In this document: one piece after another, positions 1 through 9,707 of the stretch | Layout of the letters: each line of letters begins with the position of its first letter | Position numbering within the stretch: the stretch's first letter is position 1 | From: Marthasterias glacialis | Taxonomy: Eukaryota; Echinodermata; Asteroidea; Forcipulatida; Asteriidae | Length of the DNA: 64,000 nucleotides | Direction: 5' to 3' | NCBI GenBank assembly: GCA_911728455.2 | Contig: OU452227.1 | Coordinates: forward strand, 16,074,110 to 16,138,109 | The notes under the pieces: generated by a model | The model's input: the letters and a program-made list of their open reading frames with translations, nothing else | Database searches by the model: none | Told to the model about the DNA's origin: nothing | Made by a program: the position numbers and the translations under genes

Positions 1-58
1 ACTAGGCTGAGTGACTTAAATGACCCCCTTATAGAAATATCTGGCTAAAATATTAAGG

Positions 59-880
59 GTGCTTGCAGACAAAATAGAAAGGGTGGCGGGGTTGCTTCTT
101 TATATTCATGAAAGCCTACAATATACAATTCGCAAAGATATCAGTCATAACATTCCTGATATTGAATCATGTTTTGCTGAAATAACTAGCACCATTTCAC
201 GCAATCAAATTGTCGGAACTATATACAGACCACCCTCTTCTTCATCAAACAATTTCATTGAATATCTGAATGAGATATTACTAACTGGAAATAATAAAAA
301 CAGACCAATGTATGCAATGGGTGATTTCATTTTAAATCTTTTACACTATGAATATGATAATGATGTAAAAAATTTTAGCGATACGATATTTTCAAACTCA
401 TTTTATCCGCTTATAAATGAACCTACTCGAATCACCAGTGAAAGTGCCACATTGATTGACAATGTTATTACTAATGATCTCTAACAACTCAGTGCAGGTA
501 TTTTAATTATGGATATTAGTGATCATTTACCAATTTTGTGTGTGTTGTGCAATGATAATGTCGAGCCACAAATTGAGCAACCCAAGCTGAAATGGGACTA
601 CTCTAGATCCAATATCCATCATTTTATTCAAGATGTATCCTTAATTGACTGGGACTTTCTAAACACAATAAATGCTAATGATAGCTACAATAATTTTCTG
701 GAGCTTTTGCTTAAAGTGTATGATCATAATTTTCCTTTACTTGAGATAAAACCTTGTATCAGCAAATCAAAATCTCCGTGGATGACAGATGGATTGTACA
801 CTTCAATAAAGAAAAACCAATTGTATAAAAAGTACCTAAGGCATCCTTCATTACAAAATAAATCAATCTATACACAATAG
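59..880 (+). pseudogene. LINE endonuclease (APE) region, broken
   Basis: Two open stretches (59-484 and 509-880) together carry the C-terminal half of an exonuclease-endonuclease-phosphatase domain. Visible landmarks are YRPPSS, GDF followed by N-L-L, PTRIT...ATLIDN and SDHLPI, in the order usual for LINE target-nicking endonucleases. A stop codon at about 482 breaks the frame between the two parts. The N-terminal catalytic part is not present as an open frame. The downstream linker (880-1,220) has decayed further. The protein cannot be functional as it stands. Confidence 0.8.
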
Positions 881-1219
881 AGAAACAATCTCACTATTTT
901 GTTAAGAAATGCAAAAAAGGTTACCTGAAAAGAAAATTTTATTCTTACAAAAATGAAAAATTAAGGGCACCTGGAAACTTATTAATTCAGTACTATCAAA
1001 GCTTAAATCTAAATCATATCCCAACTATATTAATAGTAGAGGAGTCAAAATTGTCAAAGACAGTGACATTGCAAATTCGTTTAATGATTTTTTTGTTTAC
1101 ATTGGAAACGATACATCTGTTGAACTTTTACCATCAAAAAACAAATTTGAGTCCTTTCTTGGTGAAAATGTCCTCACTCTTTCTTTTCTACTCCTATTAT
1201 CAAAGAGGAAATTATTAAC

Positions 1220-1719
1220 GTGATTTCTAAATTCTCCTCCAAAAAAGCTCCTGGATACGATAAAATTAGCTCATCGGTCTTAAAAGAATCAAAGTATGTT
1301 CTAGCTAAACCTCTGCTGTTAATTTTTAACAAATGCTTAACTACAGGAACTTTTCCGGATGGGCTCAGTAAGGTTATACCTCTACATAAAAGTGGTAGTG
1401 TAAATGTTCAGGCCCAAACGATCAATTGATCTTGCAACTTTAAGTGTTACAAACAAAATAACAGAAGCCTTTGAAAAGAAAAAAAGCTCTGTCGGCGTAT
1501 TTCTTGACCTTTCTAAGGCCTTTGACACAGTCAATCATGAAATATTACTTACAAAATTGGAACACTATGGAATACGTGGCGCTGCCCTAGACTGGTTCAA
1601 AAGTTATCTGTTAAGAGGGAACAATATGTATGTTTTAATAATACCTATTCAGACAAGCACTATATTTCATGTGGTGTCCCCCAAGGATCGGTTCTAGGAC
1701 CATTACTGTTTAATATTTA
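1220..1719 (+). pseudogene. LINE reverse transcriptase, N-terminal part, broken
   Basis: The segment begins with a finger region (APGYDKISS, FNKCLTTGTFPD, KVIPLHKSGS). It then jumps frame near 1,404 to FRPKRSIDLAT and the first palm motif FLDLSKAFDTVNHEILL, followed by HYGIRGAALDWFKSYL. A further frame change leads to the GVPQGSVLGPLLFNIY block, cut at 1,719 by the Gypsy LTR. The rest of the palm, including a LFADDT motif, lies at 9,708 onward. The order and motifs are those of CR1/Jockey-group polymerases. It is a dead copy because of frameshifts, an internal deletion and the insertion. Confidence 0.85.
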
Positions 1720-2322
1720 TGTGACACTCTATATTATGACGGGACGATGAAGTCACGATTTCCGTATATTCTCTGTATTCTTTATTTTCTCTTTCAAGTA
1801 ACCTGTGGATATGAAGACAAGTACGTCTATTCAAAGGGTGTCTTCATGGAATTATGATTACATTAAACTAGATAATCAACTATAAACAATTTAAAGAAAT
1901 CAAACAATCAATAAGTTCCCGCCGAAACTTTCGGGGCCGCCGCCATATTGAATATTTTGCAAATCAGCAGTATCTATGAAAACATTAACCTAAATTCTCT
2001 AATTATTCACATTTAAGGCAAAATCATGACACGTCACCTTCTGGACTTCTTGTCCGTTATACAATAAAGATATGTGGTGACTTAAGTTATATTTTAATTG
2101 AAATAATAAGATACAAAATGGGGAAATTTACCTGTGGATATGAAGACAAGTACGTCTATTCAAAGGGTGTCTTCATGGAATTATGGGATTGGGAGCGCCC
2201 GGGGACCTGACGTGGAGGACGCTCGATTAATTTGAATAAAAAGAAAGCAGTCAAAGGAATTGACCGATCAGATATATACAAAACCGAAAATTATTTGGGA
2301 GGGCATATTTATACCTGTTACA
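1720..2322 (-). repeat. Gypsy LTR, downstream (3') copy
   Basis: This 603-bp direct repeat matches 9,105-9,707 (offset 7,385). It begins TGTGACAC and ends TGTTACA on the plus strand. In element orientation a TATAAATA string lies about 10 bases from the start of the LTR, unusually close to the edge for a promoter. A 56-bp internal module occurs twice inside the LTR (1,801-1,856 and 2,130-2,185). It contains the potential stem GAAGAC...GTCTTC. Confidence 0.95.
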
Positions 2323-2336
2323 TTGCCCCCTCTGTT
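2323..2336 (-). promoter_or_regulatory. polypurine tract of the Gypsy element
   Basis: In element orientation the bases immediately before the 3' LTR read AGAGGGGGCAA. A purine-rich run at this spot primes plus-strand DNA synthesis in LTR retroelements. The call rests on composition and on direct adjacency to the LTR boundary. Confidence 0.75.
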
Positions 2337-2773
2337 AAAAACTGTCGTCCTCGACATTTGCTTTGTAACCTTGCAACTATCTAGTATGTACATTATTTAC
2401 AATAATAGTTTAAATACAATGAAAGTTCCTCTGTAAAAGATATACTCAATAAGTACCGTTGCTCTCCAATGTACATACATGACCGGCGCCTGGCCTCGAA
2501 ATGTAAACAGAGAGTCATCTTTCAAAATATATTAAACCTTTTCTACAAACTATAATACATGCCATGAACCATTCTTGGGTTCAAATTTATCAATTCTTCT
2601 ATAAAGCAAAAGAAATAAAAGATGTCAATCAAATCAGTGAATTTCTTCGGGGTTGAAACAATACAAATAAATACAGTAACACTCTTGGTCGATTAATACA
2701 AAATAAAAATTGAATCATTACAGTGGCAATTGAAGGATCTTATACATGGAAAATGTAGGTACCTGTTTCACTT
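2337..2773 (-). other. Gypsy 3' untranslated stretch
   Basis: These bases lie between the end of the pol-related frame and the purine tract. No further coding frame, env-like gene or repeat was recognised in them. Confidence 0.6.
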
Positions 2774-5700
2774 TTAACAGTTCTCCTTCAAAAGCAGTCT
2801 AATGGCGGCCTTTTTTCTTGCTTCTTTCATGTCAGGACGCTTCCATCTTTCCCAAATTTTCATTCCTGCTCCCAGCTTCAAAGCGTAAAATTCACTTGCC
2901 GTGTGCTCTCTGCTGATCCTATGTTGTTGTGTCTGTCCGAGGTTTGTATAGGTCAGTCTGTTGACTGGTTTTCGTAAACGTTTAAGCTTCGATTGATGTG
3001 GTGACGGTTCTGACGTATGGCCACTTTGTTCATCTTCATCGTTGTGGGAGGTGTCACCAGACTCGTCTGACGTTTGTTGCGCTTCAGTTGTTTCTTTTGA
3101 TGGAGATTTAGTTGTTTCTGTTGATTTGGTTGTATCTGCTTGATTTTTCTCCGAAGTGACAGACTTTGTCGAGACGGTGACTTCGTCATCTTCTTCATCC
3201 GTAGTTGACTCATCATCACCATCAATTTTCTCTTCCAAGATTTGTACGGGTCGGTCATCTTTGAAGTCAGACTGTGTCGATTTTTTGTTTTCAATGTTGT
3301 CTTTCTCGATGGGAAAGAACATGCAGGGTGTTATCAGATTTCGATGTACAGTTCGTTCTCTACCGTCGTTAAGACAACGGACTGTATAGACCGGAAGGTC
3401 GGGTCTCTTGGAAATGATGACGTATGGCTCTGCTTCCTATCTATCTGCAAGCTTTTGGGTGCCGATTATGTGTTTATGCTGCACGAGTACTCTGTCGCCA
3501 GGATGAAGCGGTGCCTCTCTCGTCCCTCTGTCGTACAAGCGTTTCTGTTTTGCTTTTGCTCTGTTGGATTTTTCACTGGCTGTTTTGTAGGCGAAGTTGA
3601 GTCTTTCACGATGCTTTTCCACAAATTCTGAGTATGATGGATGATTGTTTTCAGTCGTTGTCTTCAGGTTGAACATCAAGTCGACGGGGAGATTTGGGTG
3701 GCGCCCGAACATAAGAAAAAAGGCGCATAGCCCGTCGAGTCGTGGCGTGTCGCGTTATATGCGTGTGTCATTGGTCCAACATACTTCTTCCATTCTTTCT
3801 TGAGTTCGGGGTCTAGGGTGCCAAGCATGTTCAATAAGGTGTGATTGAAGCGTTCTGTTGATCCATTTCCCTGGGGGTGATAAGGTGTTGTTCGGCTTTT
3901 CTTGATACCTGTAGCTTTGCAGAGTTCACTTATAAGGTGGGTGGCTCTCAAAATTTCTGCCTTGGTCAGCATGGATACGCATCGGGAAACCATAGTGTTG
4001 AATGATATTTTCCCATAGGAATTTTGCGACTGTCTCTGCTTTTTGATCACGAGTAGGGAAAGCTTGAGCGTATCTCGTAAAATGGTCAGTGATCACTAAT
4101 ATGTTTTCATGTCCACCTTTGGATGGCTCTAGCTTCAGAAAATCGATGCAGATGAGTTCTAATGGTTCGCTGGTTTTGATGTTGACTAATGGTACTCGTG
4201 TTTTTGACGAAGGCGTTTTGCGAAGGCAGCATCGTTTACATGTCTCACACCATTTCTTTACATCGTCGGCCATTTTAGGCCAGAAGAACCGGTTTCGCAC
4301 CATGTCAATCGTGCGATCATAGCCCATGTGTCCGATGTCGTCATGTAAACACGTCATGGCTGTGGCACGGTACTGTTCTGGGAGGACAAGCTGGTGTGAT
4401 TCGATGCCTTCAGATGTCTTTCTTTTCCTGTACATCAAGTCATTCTTCATCTGCAATTTGTGCCATTGTCGGAAGTACGGGAGAAATCCAGGTGGTTCTC
4501 TGAGTTTCTCACTACTAGTCGGTGGTCTTCCCATGTGAAGATAGTGTATCACTCTGCAGATGTCTGGATCGTCTAACTGGGCTCTGATGAGGTCTCTATG
4601 AGATATGCTTGGTAGTTCGTATGTGTCTTTGTCAATATCGGTAGTTTGAAGTAGTGTTGCTTGATGTCTGGTTGTAACGTGGCATTGTGGAGTAGGAGGC
4701 TCCAAGAAAGGTCGACATTCAGGTGGATGACCGCTGCATACAGCATTGACGATGTCAGCTGGGATCGTCGTAGTATATTTCTGGAACGAGAATGTGGATT
4801 TAGACACTGCTGGCTGTGTCATTCTGGAAAGAGCATCGGCTGCTACATTCGTCTTTCCTGGTCTGTATTTGATCGTAAAATCAAACTGAGAAAGTGCTGC
4901 AGCCCACCTCTAACCTGTAGCATCCAATTTGGCGCTTGTCGTGACATACAGTAGTGGATTATTGTCTGTGAGTACAGTGAACTTGTTGCCAAGGAGATAT
5001 TCACGGAGTTTATCTGTTGCAGCCCATTTGAGCGCCAAAAATTCAAGTTTATGGGCTGGGTATCTTGACTCGGATGGGCTGAGTCCTCTGCTGACGTACG
5101 AGATTATTCTTTCTGTGCCATTTTGGACTTGGCTCAAAATTGCTCCTCGACCGGTGCCAGATGCGTCTGTTTGTATTATAAATGGCTGGCTGTAATCTGC
5201 GTAGGCTAAGATGGGAGATGACGTCATCAGATTTTTTAGAGTATCAAAGGCTTTCTGGCATTCGTCTGTCCAGATGAAGGGTTGAGAAGGAGAATTTCTT
5301 TTCTTTCCTTTCTTGCTTCTTTTAGGATCCCCGGAAGTAAGTTTGTACAGTGGGGCAACTATGCTAGAATAGCCTTTGATGAACCGCCTGTAGTAACCAG
5401 TGAATCCCAGGAATCGTTGTAGTGCTTTACGGTCGATTGATGTAGGCCAATCCCTAACCTTGGACGTCTTTTCTGTGTCTGTTGAGATACCTTTGCTGGA
5501 TACGATGTGTCCGAGGTATTTTACCTCTTCCTGGAATAGATTGCACTTGGATGGCTTAAGTTTAAGTCCGTGTTTCTGCAGACAGGAGAAAACTTTTTCC
5601 AGACGTTCAAGATGCTCGTCGAACGTAGATGAGAAAATTATTATATCGTCTAGATACAACAGGCATGAGGAGTAGTTCAAGTCGCCTAGGCATGTCATCA

Positions 5701-6217
5701 TCAGACGCTGAAAAGTAGCCGATGCATTTTGAAGTCCAAATGGCATTCGGTTGCATTCGAAAAGGCCCATAGGTGTTGTAAATGCCGTTTTCTTTTTGTC
5801 TGCTTCTTCAACTTCTACCTGCCAGTAGCCTGATGTGAGATCTAGTGTGCTGAAGAAGGATGCATTACCGAGGGCATCAAAAGCTTCATCGATGCGAGGA
5901 AGTGGAAAGGCGTCCCGGACTGTTTTCTTGTTAAGTTGTCTGTAGTCTATAAATATGCGTAGTGAGCCGTCTTTCTTATGTGCGATGACTATTGGTGAGG
6001 CATAAGGGCTGCAACTTCGTCGTATGATTCCAGATTCCTCCATGTCCTTCAAGTGATGTTTGACTGCTTGGTATTGGGAGGGTGTTATTCGTCGATACGG
6101 TAGGCGGAAAGGCTGGTTGTCTATCAGAGGAATATTGTGCTTGATTGTGGATGTACATCCATAATCAAGTGAAGAAGAGGAAAAAACATCACTGTTTCTT
6201 TGAAGAAGATCATTCAA
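2774..6217 (-). pseudogene. Gypsy pol: reverse transcriptase, RNase H, integrase (interrupted)
   Basis: The frame opens at 6,217 in the -1 frame relative to protease. RT landmarks include FPLPRIDEAFDAL, FSTLDLTSGYWQ, MPFGLQNA and the catalytic YLDD (about residues 188-191), followed by the GFTGYYRRFI connection and an RNase H domain with QTDASGTG. The integrase has an HHCC zinc finger (H-x4-H ... C-x2-C) and core Asp residues in CIDFLKLE and HADQG, then PYHPQGNGSTERFN. An acidic, Thr/Ser/Glu-rich C-terminal tail ends at 2,774. Breaks: a stop at 4,910-4,912, a 4-base CACC duplication near 3,936-3,943, a single-base loss in a T run near 3,707-3,712, and a stop at 3,437-3,439. As read, this copy cannot make full polymerase and integrase. 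Confidence 0.92.
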
Positions 6218-7158
6218 TTTTTTTCTTTGCTCGTCGTTTTTAACTTCGCCTTTGAAAGATCAAGGAGTGGAATTTCCTTGGGTGGTGTTTCAGAGTTCCT
6301 TACTTCTTTGGTGTGTTCATTTTCAAATTCGGCTGGTCTGGCTTCTTTGTCTCCCTCGTCAGGAATGGCAGAGGTGTCGGATGATTCTTCAGTTTTCAGA
6401 ATGGATGATAGCTGGGCCAGTCGACAATTTCGTGTGATTGTAACAGGCTTGGTTGATACGTTGCATAATCTAACTGGAACTCGGCGGTTTGGTCCGACGT
6501 CTGCGATGAGATTCCCGACTTTTAAGCAAGAAAAACTATTGGGGAAACTTTCCACAACGGCTGTATAGGGCTGGTTTCCGGGGCTTCTTGGGGCTTGGCA
6601 TATGACATCTACTTCTTTTCCTGGTTCGATTTTTCGAGGGGACCTGCCAATGTACTTTGCGTAGCCAATGTTGCCCTGTTGGTCACCCATTTCACAGCTG
6701 ATGATGTTGGAGTAGGCTGTATGCCAGGCAGTACTTTCATCTTTGACGTGCTGCATGAAGTTTTGACCTTTAGTCAGTTGCTGGTCTCTCCTAGATGTCT
6801 GTATAACGTTGGTTCCTATTAAGACGGGTACTCGTTTTCTGTAGTTGTCGGCTCTAACTACGAAGGCTGGTACGTTACTATAGACAACGCCTAAGATCTT
6901 CAGTGAGATGGGAATGACACCAAGATATGGTATATTCTGTCCGCCAGCTCCTTCTATAGTAATGTCTGTTGGTGTTAGCTCTACATATCGAAGCTTCGGG
7001 TGAGTTTTCCAGACTTCGTCTGTAATTGATGTTATTTGTGACCCAGAGTCTATCAGTGCCTTGTAATTTGCACCGTTGACGTCGACATTATCTTCGTTGT
7101 TTGGACCGATGAGTTGTTGGTGAGCAGGCTGTTGATATGTGGATGTTTGGTCGGTCAT
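6214..7158 (-). CDS. Gypsy aspartic protease ORF
   Basis: A 314-residue frame between gag and pol. It carries the retroviral-type aspartic protease motif ALIDSGSQITSI at about residues 34-45; DSG (37-39) holds the single catalytic Asp of each dimer subunit. The protease core is followed by a roughly 200-residue linker rich in charged residues. The frame is shifted by -1 relative to gag. It is open upstream of the first ATG past the gag stop at 7,191-7,193, so it may be made by frameshifting rather than from its own ATG. Its end overlaps the start of the pol frame at a slippery A-run (6,217-6,223). No breaks were seen. Confidence 0.85.
   Translation of the reverse strand: MTDQTSTYQQPAHQQLIGPNNEDNVDVNGANYKALIDSGSQITSITDEVWKTHPKLRYVELTPTDITIEGAGGQNIPYLGVIPISLKILGVVYSNVPAFVVRADNYRKRVPVLIGTNVIQTSRRDQQLTKGQNFMQHVKDESTAWHTAYSNIISCEMGDQQGNIGYAKYIGRSPRKIEPGKEVDVICQAPRSPGNQPYTAVVESFPNSFSCLKVGNLIADVGPNRRVPVRLCNVSTKPVTITRNCRLAQLSSILKTEESSDTSAIPDEGDKEARPAEFENEHTKEVRNSETPPKEIPLLDLSKAKLKTTSKEKN
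6217..6223 (-). promoter_or_regulatory. candidate -1 frameshift site between protease and pol
   Basis: In element orientation the heptamer reads A AAA AAT in the protease frame, directly before the protease TGA at 6,214-6,216. The pol frame is exactly -1 to the protease frame and has no ATG at its beginning (the frame opens with TTG). A heptamer of form X XXY YYZ at this position is the classical arrangement for programmed -1 slippage. No stimulatory pseudoknot was worked out. Confidence 0.6.
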
Positions 7159-7190
7159 AATTGAAGACTGAAGAAATTGTTTCTTTGAAA

Positions 7191-8588
7191 CTACTGGGCT
7201 GTGGTGTTTCGGGCCACTGACGGCTTGCCCGTCGGCCGTGGGCCCTGGGGGTTTAACGGCACATAACGGTTTAACGGCACATTTCTACAGCCTCTAGCAT
7301 GCCCTTCTTGGCCACATCTGTAGCAGACGTAGGCATCGTAGGTTGCTTTGGGCTGATCTGTCCTCTGGTTTGGCGTTTGTCTGGGTTTCGGTTTGGTGCT
7401 CATGTGCTCGACTTTCAGGGCTAATTGCTCAACCCTAAGAAGGAGATCTTGAAGAACATCACGATCAGTTTTCTGCTGAGGGGAATTGATGTCTGGCTGA
7501 TTTTTGGGAGTGGCTGTTTGAGTCGGTGGTCTGGGTGGTTCATGTTGGTCAGGGCGTGGTTGTCTTGACTGTTGATACTGCACTTTAGCTGTAGACTTCA
7601 GGGATGCTGCGATTCGGCCTTCTCTCTCAAGTTGCCTAAGCTCAATTTGCAGCTCATGGAAAGTCATTTCTCTTGGTTTCATAGGGGCTAACCGCTGTGT
7701 CACCTTTTCGTCTCTCACGCCTCGCATAAACTGTTGAGTAAGCATTCGGTTTCTGTTTTGGAGGGGACCGGTGCTTGCTCTTTCTTCAACAGAACGGAGT
7801 ATTGCTTCTAGCTCTACACTGTATATAGTCGGTGATTCGTTGGGAAGTCTCAGTCGCTCATAGAAGTCGGCTAGGGGGTCTCCCGTCAATAAAATTTCTC
7901 CGAACTGAGCTTTTAACTCAGTAAAGGCATGTTCTGGAGTCTGCTGATGAGGTGGTAAGTTCAGTACCAATTTCCTTGCTGCTCCTCCAAGGTAGCGTAC
8001 AATTGTTGAGAACTGCATTTGTGCTGGGATAGATATGGTCTCAATAAGGTAATTGGTGTCTCTAACCCAGTCCTCGATGCAGATTGTCGATCCCTCTCGT
8101 CCTGAAAATATCGGTACATTCTTCACATGATGGGATGGCATGAGATGAAGATGGGGTGAAGAAGACTTTACTGGCTGATCTTCTACAGGCTTACTCTGTG
8201 ATAACAAACTATGGGAGCTCGCTGTTGTGTGACGTGGCTGCATTTCTGGTCGAGTCGGAGTAAAAGGTGAGAGGGGTGGCTGATGATTGATTGAGTGCGA
8301 TATGTGGTGACGAGGCATGCTTTGAGATATTCGTCTTTCAATGTCATTGATTTCAGCGAGGAATTGCTCCGCTAATGGCCGGTAGTTTGGCATTTCCTTG
8401 GAAGCCGCAGAGGTTGACTGCGGTCGGGTTTCATGTTGCCTCTGTGGAGTGAGCACTGGTGGGGTGTTGTATTTAGGGTGTGTTGATGTGATCAGTGGAT
8501 GACCAAAGTTTGTAGATAATGAAGAATACATGTCATCCAAGGGGCTGTCTTGTCTCCTGAAAGTAGGCCTATCCATATTTCGTTCCAC
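7191..8588 (-). CDS. Gypsy gag-like capsid/nucleocapsid protein
   Basis: A 465-residue intact frame. The first 150 residues are Pro/Ser/His-rich and disordered-looking. The middle (about 150-330) resembles a retrotransposon gag capsid domain (FSGREGSTICIEDWVRD ... ERLRLPNESPTIYSVELEAIL). After a Gln/Pro-rich linker a zinc knuckle, CYRCGQEGHARGC, lies at about 422-434. Its spacing is C-x2-C-x4-H-x3-C, one residue shorter than the usual CCHC before the last Cys. Just after it, VPLN is repeated because of a short DNA duplication. The start at 8,588 was chosen as the first ATG after the leader. It would package the element RNA in cytoplasmic particles. Confidence 0.85.
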   Translation of the reverse strand: MERNMDRPTFRRQDSPLDDMYSSLSTNFGHPLITSTHPKYNTPPVLTPQRQHETRPQSTSAASKEMPNYRPLAEQFLAEINDIERRISQSMPRHHISHSINHQPPLSPFTPTRPEMQPRHTTASSHSLLSQSKPVEDQPVKSSSPHLHLMPSHHVKNVPIFSGREGSTICIEDWVRDTNYLIETISIPAQMQFSTIVRYLGGAARKLVLNLPPHQQTPEHAFTELKAQFGEILLTGDPLADFYERLRLPNESPTIYSVELEAILRSVEERASTGPLQNRNRMLTQQFMRGVRDEKVTQRLAPMKPREMTFHELQIELRQLEREGRIAASLKSTAKVQYQQSRQPRPDQHEPPRPPTQTATPKNQPDINSPQQKTDRDVLQDLLLRVEQLALKVEHMSTKPKPRQTPNQRTDQPKATYDAYVCYRCGQEGHARGCRNVPLNRYVPLNPQGPRPTGKPSVARNTTAQ

Positions 8589-9085
8589 GGGGAATACCCT
8601 GCGTGTTATGGGAAAAAAAATCTCTTTCGAACAATGGAATCCTTAAGCTGTCCAGGTGTGTAACTGGTGGTCAATGGGGATTAGTGAAACATTCCTTGCC
8701 CAGTAGCTCAGGACTTGATCGGCGGATTACCTTTTGTGTAACGGATTACACCTTGCTGGTATGTTCGTCAAAGGTAAGTATAATGAGACAGTTGCGGTGA
8801 TTAACTTTACTGATTTGTGTTTGGCTAGACTGGGTGGAATGGTACTGGTGAGGTTAAAGGTCGCTGATCACCTTTAAGTAGTTTAGGTCTACTGGTATGG
8901 TCTACATGTGGACGCAGACATGTAGATGTCTTTTCAATTGTTCCCTGCTAGTTCTGTGTCTTTGGGTTGTCGTGTACACTGTACTTTCACTGACAAGTTC
9001 ACATCAAAATTAACGCATTATGACTGATGACAGCAATCCCAATAGCAGATCGTTGTTTCCTGGGGATCCAGGTGGTAGGGGAAAG
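8589..9085 (-). other. Gypsy leader (5' untranslated) region
   Basis: About 500 bases between the primer-binding region and the gag start. No conserved coding frame was seen. Confidence 0.6.
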
Positions 9086-9102
9086 GACTGGATCTTCCAC
9101 CA
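9086..9102 (-). promoter_or_regulatory. candidate primer-binding site
   Basis: Two bases after the 5' LTR end, in element orientation, the sequence reads TGGTGGAAGATCCAG. A TGG start complementary to the CCA end of a tRNA at this position fits a minus-strand primer site. The tRNA cannot be named without a search. Confidence 0.5.
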
Positions 9103-9104
9103 TT

Positions 9105-9707
9105 TGTGACACTCTATATTATGACGGGACGATGAAGTCACGATTTCCGTATATTCTCTGTATTCTTTATTTTCTCTTTCAAGTAACCTGTGGATATGAA
9201 GACAAGTACGTCTATTCAAAGGGTGTCTTCATGGAATTATGATTACATTAAACTAGATAATCAACTATAAACAATTTAAAGAAATCAAACAATCAATAAG
9301 TTCCCGCCGAAACTTTCGGGGCCGCCGCCATATTGAATATTTTGCAAATCAGCAGTATCTATGAAAACGTTAACCTAAATTCTCTAATTATTCACATTTA
9401 AGGCAAAATCATGACACGTCACCTTCTGGACTTCTTGTCCGTTATACAATAAAGATATGTGGTGACTTAAGTTATATTTTAATTGAAATAATAAGATATA
9501 AAATGGGGAAATTTACCTGTGGATATGAAGACAAGTACGTCTATTCAAAGGGTGTCTTCATGGAATTATGGGATTGGGAGCGCCCGGGAACCTGACGTGG
9601 AGGACGCTCGATTAATTTGAATAAAAAGAAAGCAGTCAAAGGAATTGACCGATCAGATATATACAAAACCGAAAATTATTTGGGAGGGCATATTTATACC
9701 TGTTACA
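9105..9707 (-). repeat. Gypsy LTR, upstream (5') copy
   Basis: The partner of 1,720-2,322, same length and same ends. Differences noticed: A/G in the AAAAC-TTAAC stretch, C/T in AGATA-AAAATGG, and G/A near CGCCCGGG. That is about 0.5 percent, consistent with a recent insertion. It carries the same internal 56-bp duplication. Confidence 0.95.

Larger units (their letters stand above)
1..1719 (+). mobile_element. CR1/Jockey-type LINE, 5' part, decayed and split by a Gypsy insertion
   Basis: This is the upstream piece of a non-LTR retrotransposon of the apurinic-endonuclease plus reverse-transcriptase type. It runs in from before the window. Several frame breaks separate the endonuclease and RT pieces, and a stretch between the SGS and FRPKRS motifs (about 1,395-1,405) seems deleted compared with the family. 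The element stops at 1,719, where a Gypsy LTR begins, and resumes at 9,708. Removing the insert and one TTTA copy restores the RT reading frame. Assignment to the CR1/Jockey group rests on motif resemblance only. Confidence 0.85.
1720..9707 (-). mobile_element. Ty3/Gypsy LTR retrotransposon, nearly complete, inserted in a LINE
   Basis: The element has two 603-bp LTRs beginning TGT and ending ACA, a primer-binding-like site, a purine tract, and minus-strand frames for gag, protease and RT-RNase H-integrase. The flanking sequence shows a 4-bp duplication, TTTA at 1,716-1,719 and at 9,708-9,711. I could spot only three base differences between the LTRs, so the insertion looks recent. Even so, pol carries two stop codons and two small indels. 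No envelope-like frame with membrane segments was seen. The domain order RT-RH-INT places it in Ty3/Gypsy. Confidence 0.95.

Noticed and set aside
3156..6822. Plus-strand open frames across the Gypsy element
   Set aside because: Shadows of the minus-strand pol and protease frames.
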